Source of the DNA: Lysobacter ciconiae
GTDB taxonomy: Bacteria > Pseudomonadota > Gammaproteobacteria > Xanthomonadales > Xanthomonadaceae
DNA: 64,000 nt
Direction: 5' to 3'
NCBI RefSeq assembly: GCF_015209725.1
Contig: NZ_CP063656.1
Span: forward strand, 124,001-188,000
In this document: positions 49,792 through 58,277 of the stretch, piece by piece
How the letters are laid out: each line of letters opens with the position of its first letter
How positions within the stretch are numbered: the stretch's first letter is position 1
Made by a program: the position numbers and the translations under genes
Notes under the pieces: model-generated
Database searches by the model: none
The model's input: only the letters and a program-made list of their open reading frames with translations
Told to the model about the DNA's origin: nothing

Positions 49792-51627
49792 ATGGAAGAC
49801 CTGCTGCCGTTCTACGAGCGTGAGCTGGGGTACCTGCGCCGCCACGGGCGCGAGTTCGCCGAACGCTATCCGAAGATCGCCGGGCGCCTGCTGCTGTCCG
49901 CCGACGGCAGCCAGGACCCGCACGTCGAGCGCCTGATCGAATCGTTCGCCCTGCTCAGTGCGCGCACCAACAAGAAGATCGAGGACGATTACCCGGAGTT
50001 CACCGAGGCGCTGCTGGAGGTCATGTACCCCCACTACCTGCGCCCGTTCCCGTCGTGCTCCATCGCCCGCTTCGACATGGGGCCCGCGCTCGCCCAGCTC
50101 AGTGCGCCGGTCCACATTCCGCGTGACACCTTGCTGCACTCGCGGGCCGTGCGGGGGGTCAACTGCCGCTTCCGCTCCACCTGCGACGTGGTGCTGGCAC
50201 CGATCCGCCTGCGCGAAGCCCGTTACCGCGCGATCGCCGAGGTGCCGATGGCGACCAGCCTGCCGGCGGGCTGTGGAGGCCAGATATCGCTGTCCTTCGA
50301 GCTGCTCGGCGAGCACCAGCAACTGTCGGCACTGGGTCTGGACACGCTGCGGCTGTTCACCGAAGGCGAGGCCAGCTTCTGCGCTGCATTGCGTGACACC
50401 CTGGCTTTTGGCGTGCGCGCCGCCTATCTGGAAGCGGCCGGCAGCGGGCGCTGGAAAGTGCTGGCGAAATCACCGCTAAGCCAGGCCGGATTCGGCGCCG
50501 ACGAATCGCTGATCGACTACCCCGACCGCTCGCACCCGGCATACCGGCTGTTGACCGAGCTGTTCGGATTCCCGGAGAAGTTCGGCTTCTTCGATCTGGA
50601 CCTGAAGCCGCTGCACAGGGCCGCGGGCGCCACCTTCACGATCCACCTGGTGCTGGCGGCGCAGGCGGCGGATGCCACCGTGTCGCGCGTGCTGGAATCG
50701 CTCTCGGCCGACAACATCCTGCTGGGATGCACGCCGGTGGTGAACCTGTTCGCCCAGCACGGTGAGCCCCTCCGGGTAACCCATCGCAGCACCTCGTATC
50801 CGGTGGTGGCGGATGCGCGGCGCGCGTTTGCCTATGAAGTGGTGTCGATCGACTCGGTCAAGCGGATCCGTCAGACCGCCCAGGGCGAGAAGGTGACCGA
50901 GTTCCGCCCGTTCTATTCGTTGCAGCACGGCCAGTTGCCTGACGAGTCCGGCCATTACTGGTTCGCCCATCGTGACGAGCAGGTGGCACGCAGCAGCCCC
51001 GGGTTCGAGACCGAACTGTCGTTCGTCGACCTGGATTTCAATCCGGTCCAGCCGCAGACCGACGTGGTCAGCCTGGTGCTGACCTGCAGCAACCGTGACC
51101 TTCCCAGCTTTCTCGCCTATGGCGTGCAGGGCGGCGACCTGACCGTGGAGGGCGGCGGTCCCGCGCGCTCGATCGCGTTGCTGCGCAAGCCCACCCGACC
51201 GATGCGCTTCGAGCGGGGCCGCGGTGCGCAGTGGCGACTGGTCTCGCATCTCTCGCTCAACCATCTGTCGCTGAGCCAGGACGGCCTGCCGGCGTTGAAG
51301 GAGATGCTGCGGCTTTACGACATCGTGCGCACAAGCACCTCGGGACGGCAGATCGACGGCATTGTCTCCCTGGAGCACCGCAGCGCCAGTGCGTGGCTGC
51401 CCGGAAAGCACTTCGCCAGCGTGGTGCGCGGCATCGAGATCCGCCTTGGCATCGACGAGGCCGCCTTTGTCGGGCATGGCATTGCCGCCTTCGCCCGTGT
51501 GCTGGACCACTTCTTTGGGCTGTATGTGCACGCCAACAGCTTCACCCAACTGACCGTGCTGTCTGCCGACAACGGCGAGGAACTGATGCGATGCGAACCG
51601 CGAAGCGGCGAATCGATCCTGGGGTAG
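49792..51627 (+). CDS. tssF: Type VI secretion baseplate protein TssF
   Basis: This 611-residue protein starts with the TssF hallmark LLPFYERELGYLRRHGREFA and continues with YPKIAGRLLLSADGSQDPHV and ALLEVMYPHYLRPFPSCSIA. It ends with HFFGLYVHANSFTQLTVLSA. It forms the baseplate wedge with TssG and TssE. It overlaps the tssG start by 37 bp in another frame, a usual arrangement. Confidence 0.94.
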   Translation: MEDLLPFYERELGYLRRHGREFAERYPKIAGRLLLSADGSQDPHVERLIESFALLSARTNKKIEDDYPEFTEALLEVMYPHYLRPFPSCSIARFDMGPALAQLSAPVHIPRDTLLHSRAVRGVNCRFRSTCDVVLAPIRLREARYRAIAEVPMATSLPAGCGGQISLSFELLGEHQQLSALGLDTLRLFTEGEASFCAALRDTLAFGVRAAYLEAAGSGRWKVLAKSPLSQAGFGADESLIDYPDRSHPAYRLLTELFGFPEKFGFFDLDLKPLHRAAGATFTIHLVLAAQAADATVSRVLESLSADNILLGCTPVVNLFAQHGEPLRVTHRSTSYPVVADARRAFAYEVVSIDSVKRIRQTAQGEKVTEFRPFYSLQHGQLPDESGHYWFAHRDEQVARSSPGFETELSFVDLDFNPVQPQTDVVSLVLTCSNRDLPSFLAYGVQGGDLTVEGGGPARSIALLRKPTRPMRFERGRGAQWRLVSHLSLNHLSLSQDGLPALKEMLRLYDIVRTSTSGRQIDGIVSLEHRSASAWLPGKHFASVVRGIEIRLGIDEAAFVGHGIAAFARVLDHFFGLYVHANSFTQLTVLSADNGEELMRCEPRSGESILG

Positions 51628-52679
51628 CCCAGCAGCTGCTCGCCGGACCGCAGCGCTTCGAGTTCTTTCAGGCCCTGCGGATCCTTGAGCGGCTGTTCAT
51701 CAAGCAGGGCCAGCGGCCTGGCGAGGTGGTGTCGCGCAGCCTGCGTTTTCGCACATCAATGTCACTGGGGTTCCCGGCCAGCCAGATCGAATCGGCCCAG
51801 GCCTATGCGAGCGACGGAACCGCCCTGGACCGTGACGCCGCGGTCGAACACGCCATCACCATGGAGGAACTGGGCGAGGTCCATCTGACGCCGGCGTTCA
51901 TGGGCATGCTGGGCAACCATGGCGTGCTGCCCCTGCACTACACCGAGGCACTCGCCGAGCGCGAAACCTACCAGCGCGACCGTACCGCCCGCGCCTTCCT
52001 GGACATTTTCGGCAACCGCGCGGTGGCCCTGCACTACGCCGCGTGGAAGAAGTACCGCCTGGGCCTGCAGTACGAAATGGACGGCGAGGAGCGCTTCCTG
52101 CCGCTGGTGCTGGCCCTGGCCGGTATGGGAACGAAGGGTCTGCGCGGGCGCATGCGCGGCGATGACAGCGACGTGTTCGATCATGCCGTCGCCCATTACG
52201 CCGGTGCGATCCGCCAGCGTCCGCTGTCGGCGGTGATGCTGCAGCGGATCCTCGCGGACTACTTCAAGGTGCCGCTGCGCGTGGAGCAGTTCGTCGGCGC
52301 CTGGTACCGCGTGCCCGAGGCGCAGCAGACGCGGCTGGGCGTGGGGAATGCGGCGCTGGGCAGCACGGCGCTCGCCGGCAACCGCGTCTGGCAGCGCGAC
52401 CTGAAGATGCGCCTGTGGATCGGACCGCTGGACCGCGCGCAGTTTGACGGCTTCCTGCCCGGACGCAGTGCGGCCAAGGCACTGGCCAAGTGGCTCACCC
52501 TGCTGACCGGCAGCACCCTGGAATACGAGGTCCGGCTGAGCCTGAAACCGGCGCACCTGCGCGGCATCGCCCTGCCGGCCGGGGCAGGTTGCGAGCTGGG
52601 CTTCGACAGTTACCTGTGCTCACGCCCGCCGCCGGCGCCGCGCTCGGATACCCGCTACGGGATCCACACATTGCAATGA
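51591..52679 (+). CDS. tssG: Type VI secretion baseplate protein TssG
   Basis: This 362-residue protein has the TssG pattern PQRFEFFQALRILERL near the N terminus, HLTPAFMGMLGNHGVLPLHY and AFLDIFGNRAVALHYAAWKK in the middle, and NRVWQRDLKMRLWIGPLDRA near the C terminus. It completes the TssF2G baseplate wedge. The ATG at 51591 lies inside the end of tssF, and 52 bp separate its stop from tssH. Confidence 0.93.
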   Translation: MRTAKRRIDPGVAQQLLAGPQRFEFFQALRILERLFIKQGQRPGEVVSRSLRFRTSMSLGFPASQIESAQAYASDGTALDRDAAVEHAITMEELGEVHLTPAFMGMLGNHGVLPLHYTEALAERETYQRDRTARAFLDIFGNRAVALHYAAWKKYRLGLQYEMDGEERFLPLVLALAGMGTKGLRGRMRGDDSDVFDHAVAHYAGAIRQRPLSAVMLQRILADYFKVPLRVEQFVGAWYRVPEAQQTRLGVGNAALGSTALAGNRVWQRDLKMRLWIGPLDRAQFDGFLPGRSAAKALAKWLTLLTGSTLEYEVRLSLKPAHLRGIALPAGAGCELGFDSYLCSRPPPAPRSDTRYGIHTLQ

Positions 52680-52730
52680 CGACGGCGCGACAGCGCCGCC
52701 CTGGAGACGACACCGCATGGATCGCAACGC

Positions 52731-55529
52731 ATGAATACCAACCTGAAAACCCTGATCGGCAAGCTCAACGACACCTGCCGCCAATCCGCCGAGCGCGCGG
52801 CCAACCTGTGCATGGCGCGCGGCAACTACGAGGTCGACCTGGAGCACCTGTTCCTCGCCTTGCTGGAGCATCCCCAGGGCGATGTCGCCCTGATCGCCCA
52901 GCGCAGCGGAATCGGCGTGGACAGCCTGCGCAAGGACCTGGAAGCGGAAGTCGGCCGCTTCAAGGCCGGCAACACGCGTACGCCGGTCTTTTCCCAGCAC
53001 CTGCCCACGCTCTTCCAGCACGCCTGGCTGCTGGCCTCGCTGGACTCGCATACCACGCGCATCCGCGGTGGTCACCTGCTATTGGCCCTGCTGACCGAGC
53101 CGGGCCTGTCGCAGCTGGCGTACCGGGGTTCGGGCGAGTTCGTCCGGATCAAGCGCGACGAGCTCAAGCACAATTTTGCCAAGCTCACCGAAGGCTCGAT
53201 CGAAGCCGGCGATGTCCGCTTTGTCGATGCGGGGGCGGAGCGCGACGGTGAGGACACCGCAGCCGATGCGGACCCCGGCCTGTCGCGCACACCCGCCCTG
53301 GACCAGTACACGACCAACCTGACCCGGCGCGCGCGCGACGGCCACTTGGACCCGGTGATTGGCCGCGATGCCGAGATCCGGCAGATGATCGACATCCTGC
53401 TGCGGCGGCGCCAGAACAATCCCATCCTTACCGGCGAGGCGGGGGTCGGCAAGACCGCGGTAGTGGAGGGGCTGGCGCTGCGGATCGCCGCGACGGACGT
53501 GCCGGACGTCTTGCAGGCCGTCGAACTGCACACCCTGGACATGGGCCTGTTGCAGGCCGGGGCGAGCGTCAAGGGCGAGTTCGAGAACCGGCTCAAGAAC
53601 GTCATCGACGAGGTCAAGAAGAGTCCGCATCCGATCGTGCTGTTCATCGACGAGGCGCACACCATGATCGGTGCCGGCGGCCAGGCCGGTCAGAGCGACG
53701 CGGCCAACCTTCTCAAACCCGCGCTGGCACGTGGCGAGTTGCGCACCATCGCCGCGACCACCTGGTCGGAGTACAAGAAGTACTTCGAGAAGGATGCGGC
53801 GCTGGCCCGCCGCTTCCAGGTGGTCAAGATCGAGGAGCCGTCCGAGGTGCTGTGTGCCGCCATGCTGCGCGGCATGGTGCCGTTGATGGAGAAGCACTTC
53901 GGCATCCGCGTGATGGACGAGGCGATCACCGAGGCGGTGCGTCTGTCGCACCGCTACATCAGTGGCCGCCAGTTGCCCGACAAGGCGGTCAGCGTGCTGG
54001 ATACCGCGTGCGCGAAGGTTGCGCTGGGCCTGAGCGCGACGCCGGCGATCATCGAGGACACCGTCAAGCATCTGGATCGGCTTGACGCGGAACTGGCTGC
54101 ATTGCGCCGCGAAACCGTCGCCGGTGCACGCCACCAGGAGCGCTTGGCCGAGTTGACCGCGGAGCACTCCGCGGCCACCGAGGTACTGCAGCGCAGCCGC
54201 GAGCGCCTGCAGGTCGAAACCGCGCTGGCGCAGCAGATCCAGCAATTGCGCCAGGCACTGGAAGCCGACGCGCAGGCGGCGACAGGCGGCAAGTCGGCAC
54301 TGGCGTCGGGTGGTGGCGATGATGGCCGTGACGCAGCCGGGGATGATGACGGTGACACCGCAGTCGCGGTCCGCCCCCAGGCGGCAAAAACCAGCAAGAC
54401 CAAGGCGGCACATAACAATTCGTCCGCTGCCGTCAACCCGAGGCTTGCCGAGCTCGACCTGCTGCTGGCGGAGCTGCGCGCCCTACAGGGCGAGGCCCCG
54501 ATGGTGCCGCTGCAGGTGGACGGCGGGGTGGTCGCCGAGATCGTCAGCGCCTGGACCGGAGTGCCGTTGGGGCGGATGGTGAAGGACGAGATCCGCACCG
54601 TGCGCGCTCTCGGGCCGTTGCTGGGCGAGCGGGTGATCGGCCAGGACCACGCCCTGGACGCAGTCGCCCAACGCGTGCGCACCGCGTCGGCCAAGCTGGA
54701 GGACCCCAACAAACCGCGCGGCGTCTTCATGTTCGTGGGCCCCTCCGGTGTCGGCAAGACCGAAACTGCGCTGGCGTTGGCGGACATCCTCTACGGCGGC
54801 GAACGCAAGCTGATCACGATCAACATGAGCGAGTACCAGGAGGCGCACAGCGTTTCGGGCCTGAAGGGCTCGCCCCCCGGCTATGTCGGCTACGGTGAGG
54901 GCGGCGTGCTGACCGAAGCGGTGCGCCGCAATCCCTATTCGGTGGTCCTGCTGGACGAGGTCGAGAAAGCGCACCCGGACGTGTTGGAGATGTTTTTCCA
55001 GGTCTTCGACAAGGGCCAGATGGAGGACGCGGAGGGGCGCGAGATCGACTTCCGCAACACCTTGATCATCCTTACCAGCAACATCGGCTCCAGCCAGATC
55101 ATGCAGTCCTGCCTGAACGTTCCGGCCGGCGCGCTGCCCTCCTCGGATGACCTGGCCGACGCGCTGCGCCCGGTCCTGATGAAGACCTTCAAGCCGGCGT
55201 TCCTGGGGCGGATGAAGGTGGTGCCGTTCTTCCCGATCAGTGACGACGTGCTGGGCCGCATCATCGAACTCAAGCTGGGCCGCATCCGCGACCGCATCGC
55301 GGCCAACCACAAGGCGGTCTTCGAGTGGAACCAGGCGCTGGTGGAAGCGGTATTGCAGCGCTGTACCGAGGTCGACTCGGGCGCGCGCAACGTCGACAAC
55401 ATCCTCAACGGGACCCTGCTGCCGGAAATCGCCGAATCGGTATTGGCAAAGATGGCCGAAGGCGAGCAGATCGCCCGGATCAAGGTGTCCGCCGACAGGA
55501 AGGGCAGCTTCCGTTACCGGATGCAGTGA
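52731..55529 (+). CDS. tssH: Type VI secretion ATPase TssH (ClpV)
   Basis: This 932-residue ClpB-like ATPase has an N-terminal Clp_N domain (residues 1-150, LIGKLNDTCRQSAERAANLC), AAA1 with Walker A GEAGVGKTA (Lys241), a middle coiled coil and AAA2 with Walker A GPSGVGKTE (Lys676). It disassembles contracted TssBC sheaths for reuse. Between the coiled coil and AAA2, about residues 520-562, lies a low-complexity Gly/Asp/Ala-rich insert followed by a Lys/Thr-rich part (TSKTKAAHNN), which I do not know from typical ClpV proteins. Confidence 0.93.
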   Translation: MNTNLKTLIGKLNDTCRQSAERAANLCMARGNYEVDLEHLFLALLEHPQGDVALIAQRSGIGVDSLRKDLEAEVGRFKAGNTRTPVFSQHLPTLFQHAWLLASLDSHTTRIRGGHLLLALLTEPGLSQLAYRGSGEFVRIKRDELKHNFAKLTEGSIEAGDVRFVDAGAERDGEDTAADADPGLSRTPALDQYTTNLTRRARDGHLDPVIGRDAEIRQMIDILLRRRQNNPILTGEAGVGKTAVVEGLALRIAATDVPDVLQAVELHTLDMGLLQAGASVKGEFENRLKNVIDEVKKSPHPIVLFIDEAHTMIGAGGQAGQSDAANLLKPALARGELRTIAATTWSEYKKYFEKDAALARRFQVVKIEEPSEVLCAAMLRGMVPLMEKHFGIRVMDEAITEAVRLSHRYISGRQLPDKAVSVLDTACAKVALGLSATPAIIEDTVKHLDRLDAELAALRRETVAGARHQERLAELTAEHSAATEVLQRSRERLQVETALAQQIQQLRQALEADAQAATGGKSALASGGGDDGRDAAGDDDGDTAVAVRPQAAKTSKTKAAHNNSSAAVNPRLAELDLLLAELRALQGEAPMVPLQVDGGVVAEIVSAWTGVPLGRMVKDEIRTVRALGPLLGERVIGQDHALDAVAQRVRTASAKLEDPNKPRGVFMFVGPSGVGKTETALALADILYGGERKLITINMSEYQEAHSVSGLKGSPPGYVGYGEGGVLTEAVRRNPYSVVLLDEVEKAHPDVLEMFFQVFDKGQMEDAEGREIDFRNTLIILTSNIGSSQIMQSCLNVPAGALPSSDDLADALRPVLMKTFKPAFLGRMKVVPFFPISDDVLGRIIELKLGRIRDRIAANHKAVFEWNQALVEAVLQRCTEVDSGARNVDNILNGTLLPEIAESVLAKMAEGEQIARIKVSADRKGSFRYRMQ

Positions 55530-55545
55530 GCTTCGGTCGCAGCCG

Positions 55546-56220
55546 TCAGACCCAACCACGCGCCGCCAGCGACACCGGCGGCCCGTCGGCGATGACGAAG
55601 TGGTCCAGCAGGCGCAGGTCGACCAGCGCGAGCGCCTGTTTCAGGCGCGCCGTCACGGCACGATCGGCCGCACTGGGTTCGGGATTTCCGCTGGGATGGT
55701 TGTGGCCCACGATCACCGCGGCGGCGTTATGGGCCAGCGCGCGCCGGACGACCTCGCGCGGGTGTACTTCCGCCCCGTCGATGGTGCCGCGGAAGAGTTC
55801 CTCAAATGCCAGCGCGCGGTGGCGCGTGTCCAGGAACAGCACGGCGAATACTTCGTGCTCCAGTCCGCGCAGGCGCTGGGCGAAGTAGCGTCCGGCGGCC
55901 TGGGGATCGGTCAGGGCCGCACCGCGTTCCAGCTCGGCCGACAGGTGCCGGTGGCCCAGTTCCAGTGCTGCGGCGAGCAGGCAGGCCCGCGCCGGACCCA
56001 GGCCGGGCAGCTTGGCCAGTTGCGCCGGTGGACGCTCCAGCAGCGCGCGCAGCGGCCCGTGACCCTGCAGCAGTTCGCGCGCCGTGGTGACCGCGTCGCG
56101 GCCGCGCAGGCCGGAGCCCAGGAAGATTGCGAGGAGTTCGGCATCCGACAGCGCGCCCACACCGCGCGCCAGCAACTTCTCCCGCGGGCGTTCGTCGGCC
56201 GGCCAATCACGTATGTGCAT
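55546..56220 (-). CDS. radC: RadC family JAB-domain protein
   Basis: This 224-residue protein has an N-terminal helix-hairpin-helix region (LPGLGPARACLLAAALELG) and the C-terminal JAMM/MPN+ motif HNHPSGNPEPSAAD with the upstream DGAEVHPREVV. Despite its name, its role in DNA repair is not supported and its function is unclear. The ATG at 56220 is chosen because MHIRDWPADERPREKLLARG is the conserved start. It is convergent with tssH and divergent from coaC. Confidence 0.9.
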   Translation of the reverse strand: MHIRDWPADERPREKLLARGVGALSDAELLAIFLGSGLRGRDAVTTARELLQGHGPLRALLERPPAQLAKLPGLGPARACLLAAALELGHRHLSAELERGAALTDPQAAGRYFAQRLRGLEHEVFAVLFLDTRHRALAFEELFRGTIDGAEVHPREVVRRALAHNAAAVIVGHNHPSGNPEPSAADRAVTARLKQALALVDLRLLDHFVIADGPPVSLAARGWV

Positions 56221-56500
56221 CGTCTCGATCCCTGTGCTGGTCGCGCGTGCGCGCCTTGCGACGTCCTGTCGCAACCGTGAAGCATCACCCTGGAGATAGC
56301 GGGCGGAAAGAAAAACGAAGCGGGGACGGACCGGACTGCCCAGCCAGACGTCGCGATGGGCCGGGGAAGCCGCATCGCCACGCTCCGTCCCCGCTTCAGC
56401 CACGGGTCCAGAATGGCTGGGCGCAAGGCTTGGCGGCATCGGCCGACGGCGTGGCATCGGGTAAGCTGGCCATTGCCCAAACCGTAGGGGTTTTCCTCAC

Positions 56501-57049
56501 GTGCCAGTGCTCCACGACCAGAAAATCCTGTTGTGCGTGTGCGGCGGGATCGCTGCCTATAAGGCCGCCGAACTGGTCCGTCGAATGATCCAGGCCGGCG
56601 CCCAGGTGCAGGTGGCGATGACGGCCAGCGCCGGGCATTTCGTCTCGGCGACGACTTTCCAGGCGCTGTCAGGAAGGCCGGTCCGCACCACCCTGTGGGA
56701 CGACGCTGCCGAGGCCGCAATGGGGCACATCGAGCTGGCCCGCTGGCCCGACCGCATTCTGGTCGCACCGGCGAGTGCCAACACCATCGCCAAGCTCGCC
56801 CACGGTCTTGCGGACGACCTGGTCAGCACGCTGTGCCTGGCCACGGACGCGCCGCTGGCGGTGGCGCCGGCCATGAACCAGCAGATGTGGGCGCATCCGG
56901 CCACCCGGGCCAACATCGATGTGCTGCGCGGTCGCGGGGTCACGATCCTGGGCCCCGGCGTGGGCGATCAGGCCTGCGGTGAAACCGGTGCCGGACGCCT
57001 GCTGGAGCCTGACGAGATTGTCGCAGCACTCGCCCAGCGTGCGGCATGA
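56501..57049 (+). CDS. coaC: Phosphopantothenoylcysteine decarboxylase (CoaC), separate from CoaB
   Basis: This 182-residue flavoprotein has KILLCVCGGIAAYKAAELV at the N terminus, catalytic His76 (MGHIELARWPD), the PxMNxxMW motif (PAMNQQMW, 123-130) and the substrate-binding Cys159 (GDQACGETGAGR). It decarboxylates phosphopantothenoylcysteine to phosphopantetheine in CoA synthesis. It is normally fused to CoaB in bacteria. Here a stop codon overlaps the start of coaB (ATGA at 57046-57049). The start is a GTG at 56501. All catalytic residues are present. Confidence 0.9.
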   Translation: MPVLHDQKILLCVCGGIAAYKAAELVRRMIQAGAQVQVAMTASAGHFVSATTFQALSGRPVRTTLWDDAAEAAMGHIELARWPDRILVAPASANTIAKLAHGLADDLVSTLCLATDAPLAVAPAMNQQMWAHPATRANIDVLRGRGVTILGPGVGDQACGETGAGRLLEPDEIVAALAQRAA

Positions 57050-57741
57050 GCAGCGCTCCGTTGGCCGGTCGGCACGTGGTTGTCAGCGCGGGGCCCACCT
57101 ACGAGGACATTGACCCGGTGCGTTTTCTGGGCAATCGCAGCAGCGGCAAGATGGGCTTTGCGATCGCCGCGGCCGCGGCGGCGCGCGGGGCGCGGGTAAG
57201 CCTGATCGCCGGTCCGGTGGCGCTGGCGACTCCCGGCCCCGGCAGCGGCTCGCTGGCTCGGATCGACGTACGCTCGGCGGCGCAGATGCACGCGGCCGTG
57301 ATCGGCGCGTTGCCGGCGGATGTCTACATCGGCGCCGCCGCCGTGGCCGATTACACACCGGCGCGGGTGGCCGCGGAGAAGATCAAGAAAGGTGCCGGCA
57401 GCGACGGCTTGGCGCTGCAGCTGGTGCGCACCCGCGACATCCTCGCCGAACTGGCGATCCATCCCCGCCGTCCGGGACTGGTGGTCGGCTTCGCCGCCGA
57501 GACCGGGGACGTGGAGCGCCACGCGCGCGGCAAACTGGCCGCCAAGCAGCTCGACCTGATCGCGGCCAACCGCGTCGGCGTGGCGGGGTCCGGATTCGAG
57601 AGCGACGACAACGCGCTGGTCGTCTACGGCCCCGATCTGGCGCTGCCGTGGGGGCCCGCATCCAAACAGGTACTTGCCGGCCAGTTGCTCGACCTGATCT
57701 GCCAGCGACTGCCCGCCGCCTCGACCGACAACACCCACTGA
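57046..57741 (+). CDS. coaB: Phosphopantothenate-cysteine ligase (CoaB), separate from CoaC
   Basis: This 231-residue protein corresponds to the C-terminal half of the bifunctional CoaBC. It has VVSAGPTYEDIDPVRFLGNR, SSGKMG, GAAAVADYTP and KIKKG, which cover the nucleotide and phosphopantothenate sites. It joins cysteine to 4'-phosphopantothenate using CTP. Its ATG overlaps the coaC stop by 4 bp, so translation is coupled and the two halves may assemble. The dut gene follows 41 bp downstream. Confidence 0.9.
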   Translation: MSSAPLAGRHVVVSAGPTYEDIDPVRFLGNRSSGKMGFAIAAAAAARGARVSLIAGPVALATPGPGSGSLARIDVRSAAQMHAAVIGALPADVYIGAAAVADYTPARVAAEKIKKGAGSDGLALQLVRTRDILAELAIHPRRPGLVVGFAAETGDVERHARGKLAAKQLDLIAANRVGVAGSGFESDDNALVVYGPDLALPWGPASKQVLAGQLLDLICQRLPAASTDNTH

Positions 57742-57782
57742 AATTCGCCCTGCCGTTGCAGACGTGCGACACGGGAATACCT

Positions 57783-58241
57783 ATGCCACACACGCTTGAA
57801 ATCAAAGTGCTCGACCCGCGCCTGGGTACGCAATGGCCGCTGCCGGCCTACGCCACCCAGGCCAGCGCCGGCATGGACCTGCGCGCGGCGATCGACGAGC
57901 CGCTGCAGCTGGCGGCGGGCGCCTCGGCGCTGGTTCCGTCCGGCGTGGCCATCCACATCGGCGATCCCGGATTGTGCGCGGTGATCCTCCCGCGCTCCGG
58001 GCTGGGCCACAAGCACGGCATCGTGCTGGGCAATGGCACCGGGCTGATCGATGCCGACTACCAGGGGCCGCTGATGATCAGCGTCTGGAACCGCAGCGCC
58101 GAGCCTTTTACGATGCAACCGGGGGATCGCATCGCCCAGCTGGTCCTGCTGCCGATCGCAAGGGCGCAGCTGCGGGTGGTGGATGCATTTGAAACCAGTG
58201 ACCGCGGCGCTGGCGGCTTTGGCCATACCGGCGTGCGCTGA
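57783..58241 (+). CDS. dut: dUTP diphosphatase
   Basis: This 152-residue trimeric dUTPase has all five motifs: AGMDLRA, PRSGLGHKHGI, GLIDADYQGP with the catalytic Asp, GDRIAQLVLLP and the C-terminal RGAGGFGHTG. It hydrolyses dUTP to dUMP. The ATG at 57783 gives the normal length. coaBC-dut-algC is a conserved gene order in gammaproteobacteria. Confidence 0.95.
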   Translation: MPHTLEIKVLDPRLGTQWPLPAYATQASAGMDLRAAIDEPLQLAAGASALVPSGVAIHIGDPGLCAVILPRSGLGHKHGIVLGNGTGLIDADYQGPLMISVWNRSAEPFTMQPGDRIAQLVLLPIARAQLRVVDAFETSDRGAGGFGHTGVR

Positions 58242-58277
58242 GCGCGCTGTCTGCAATCAACAGGGGAATACAACGCC

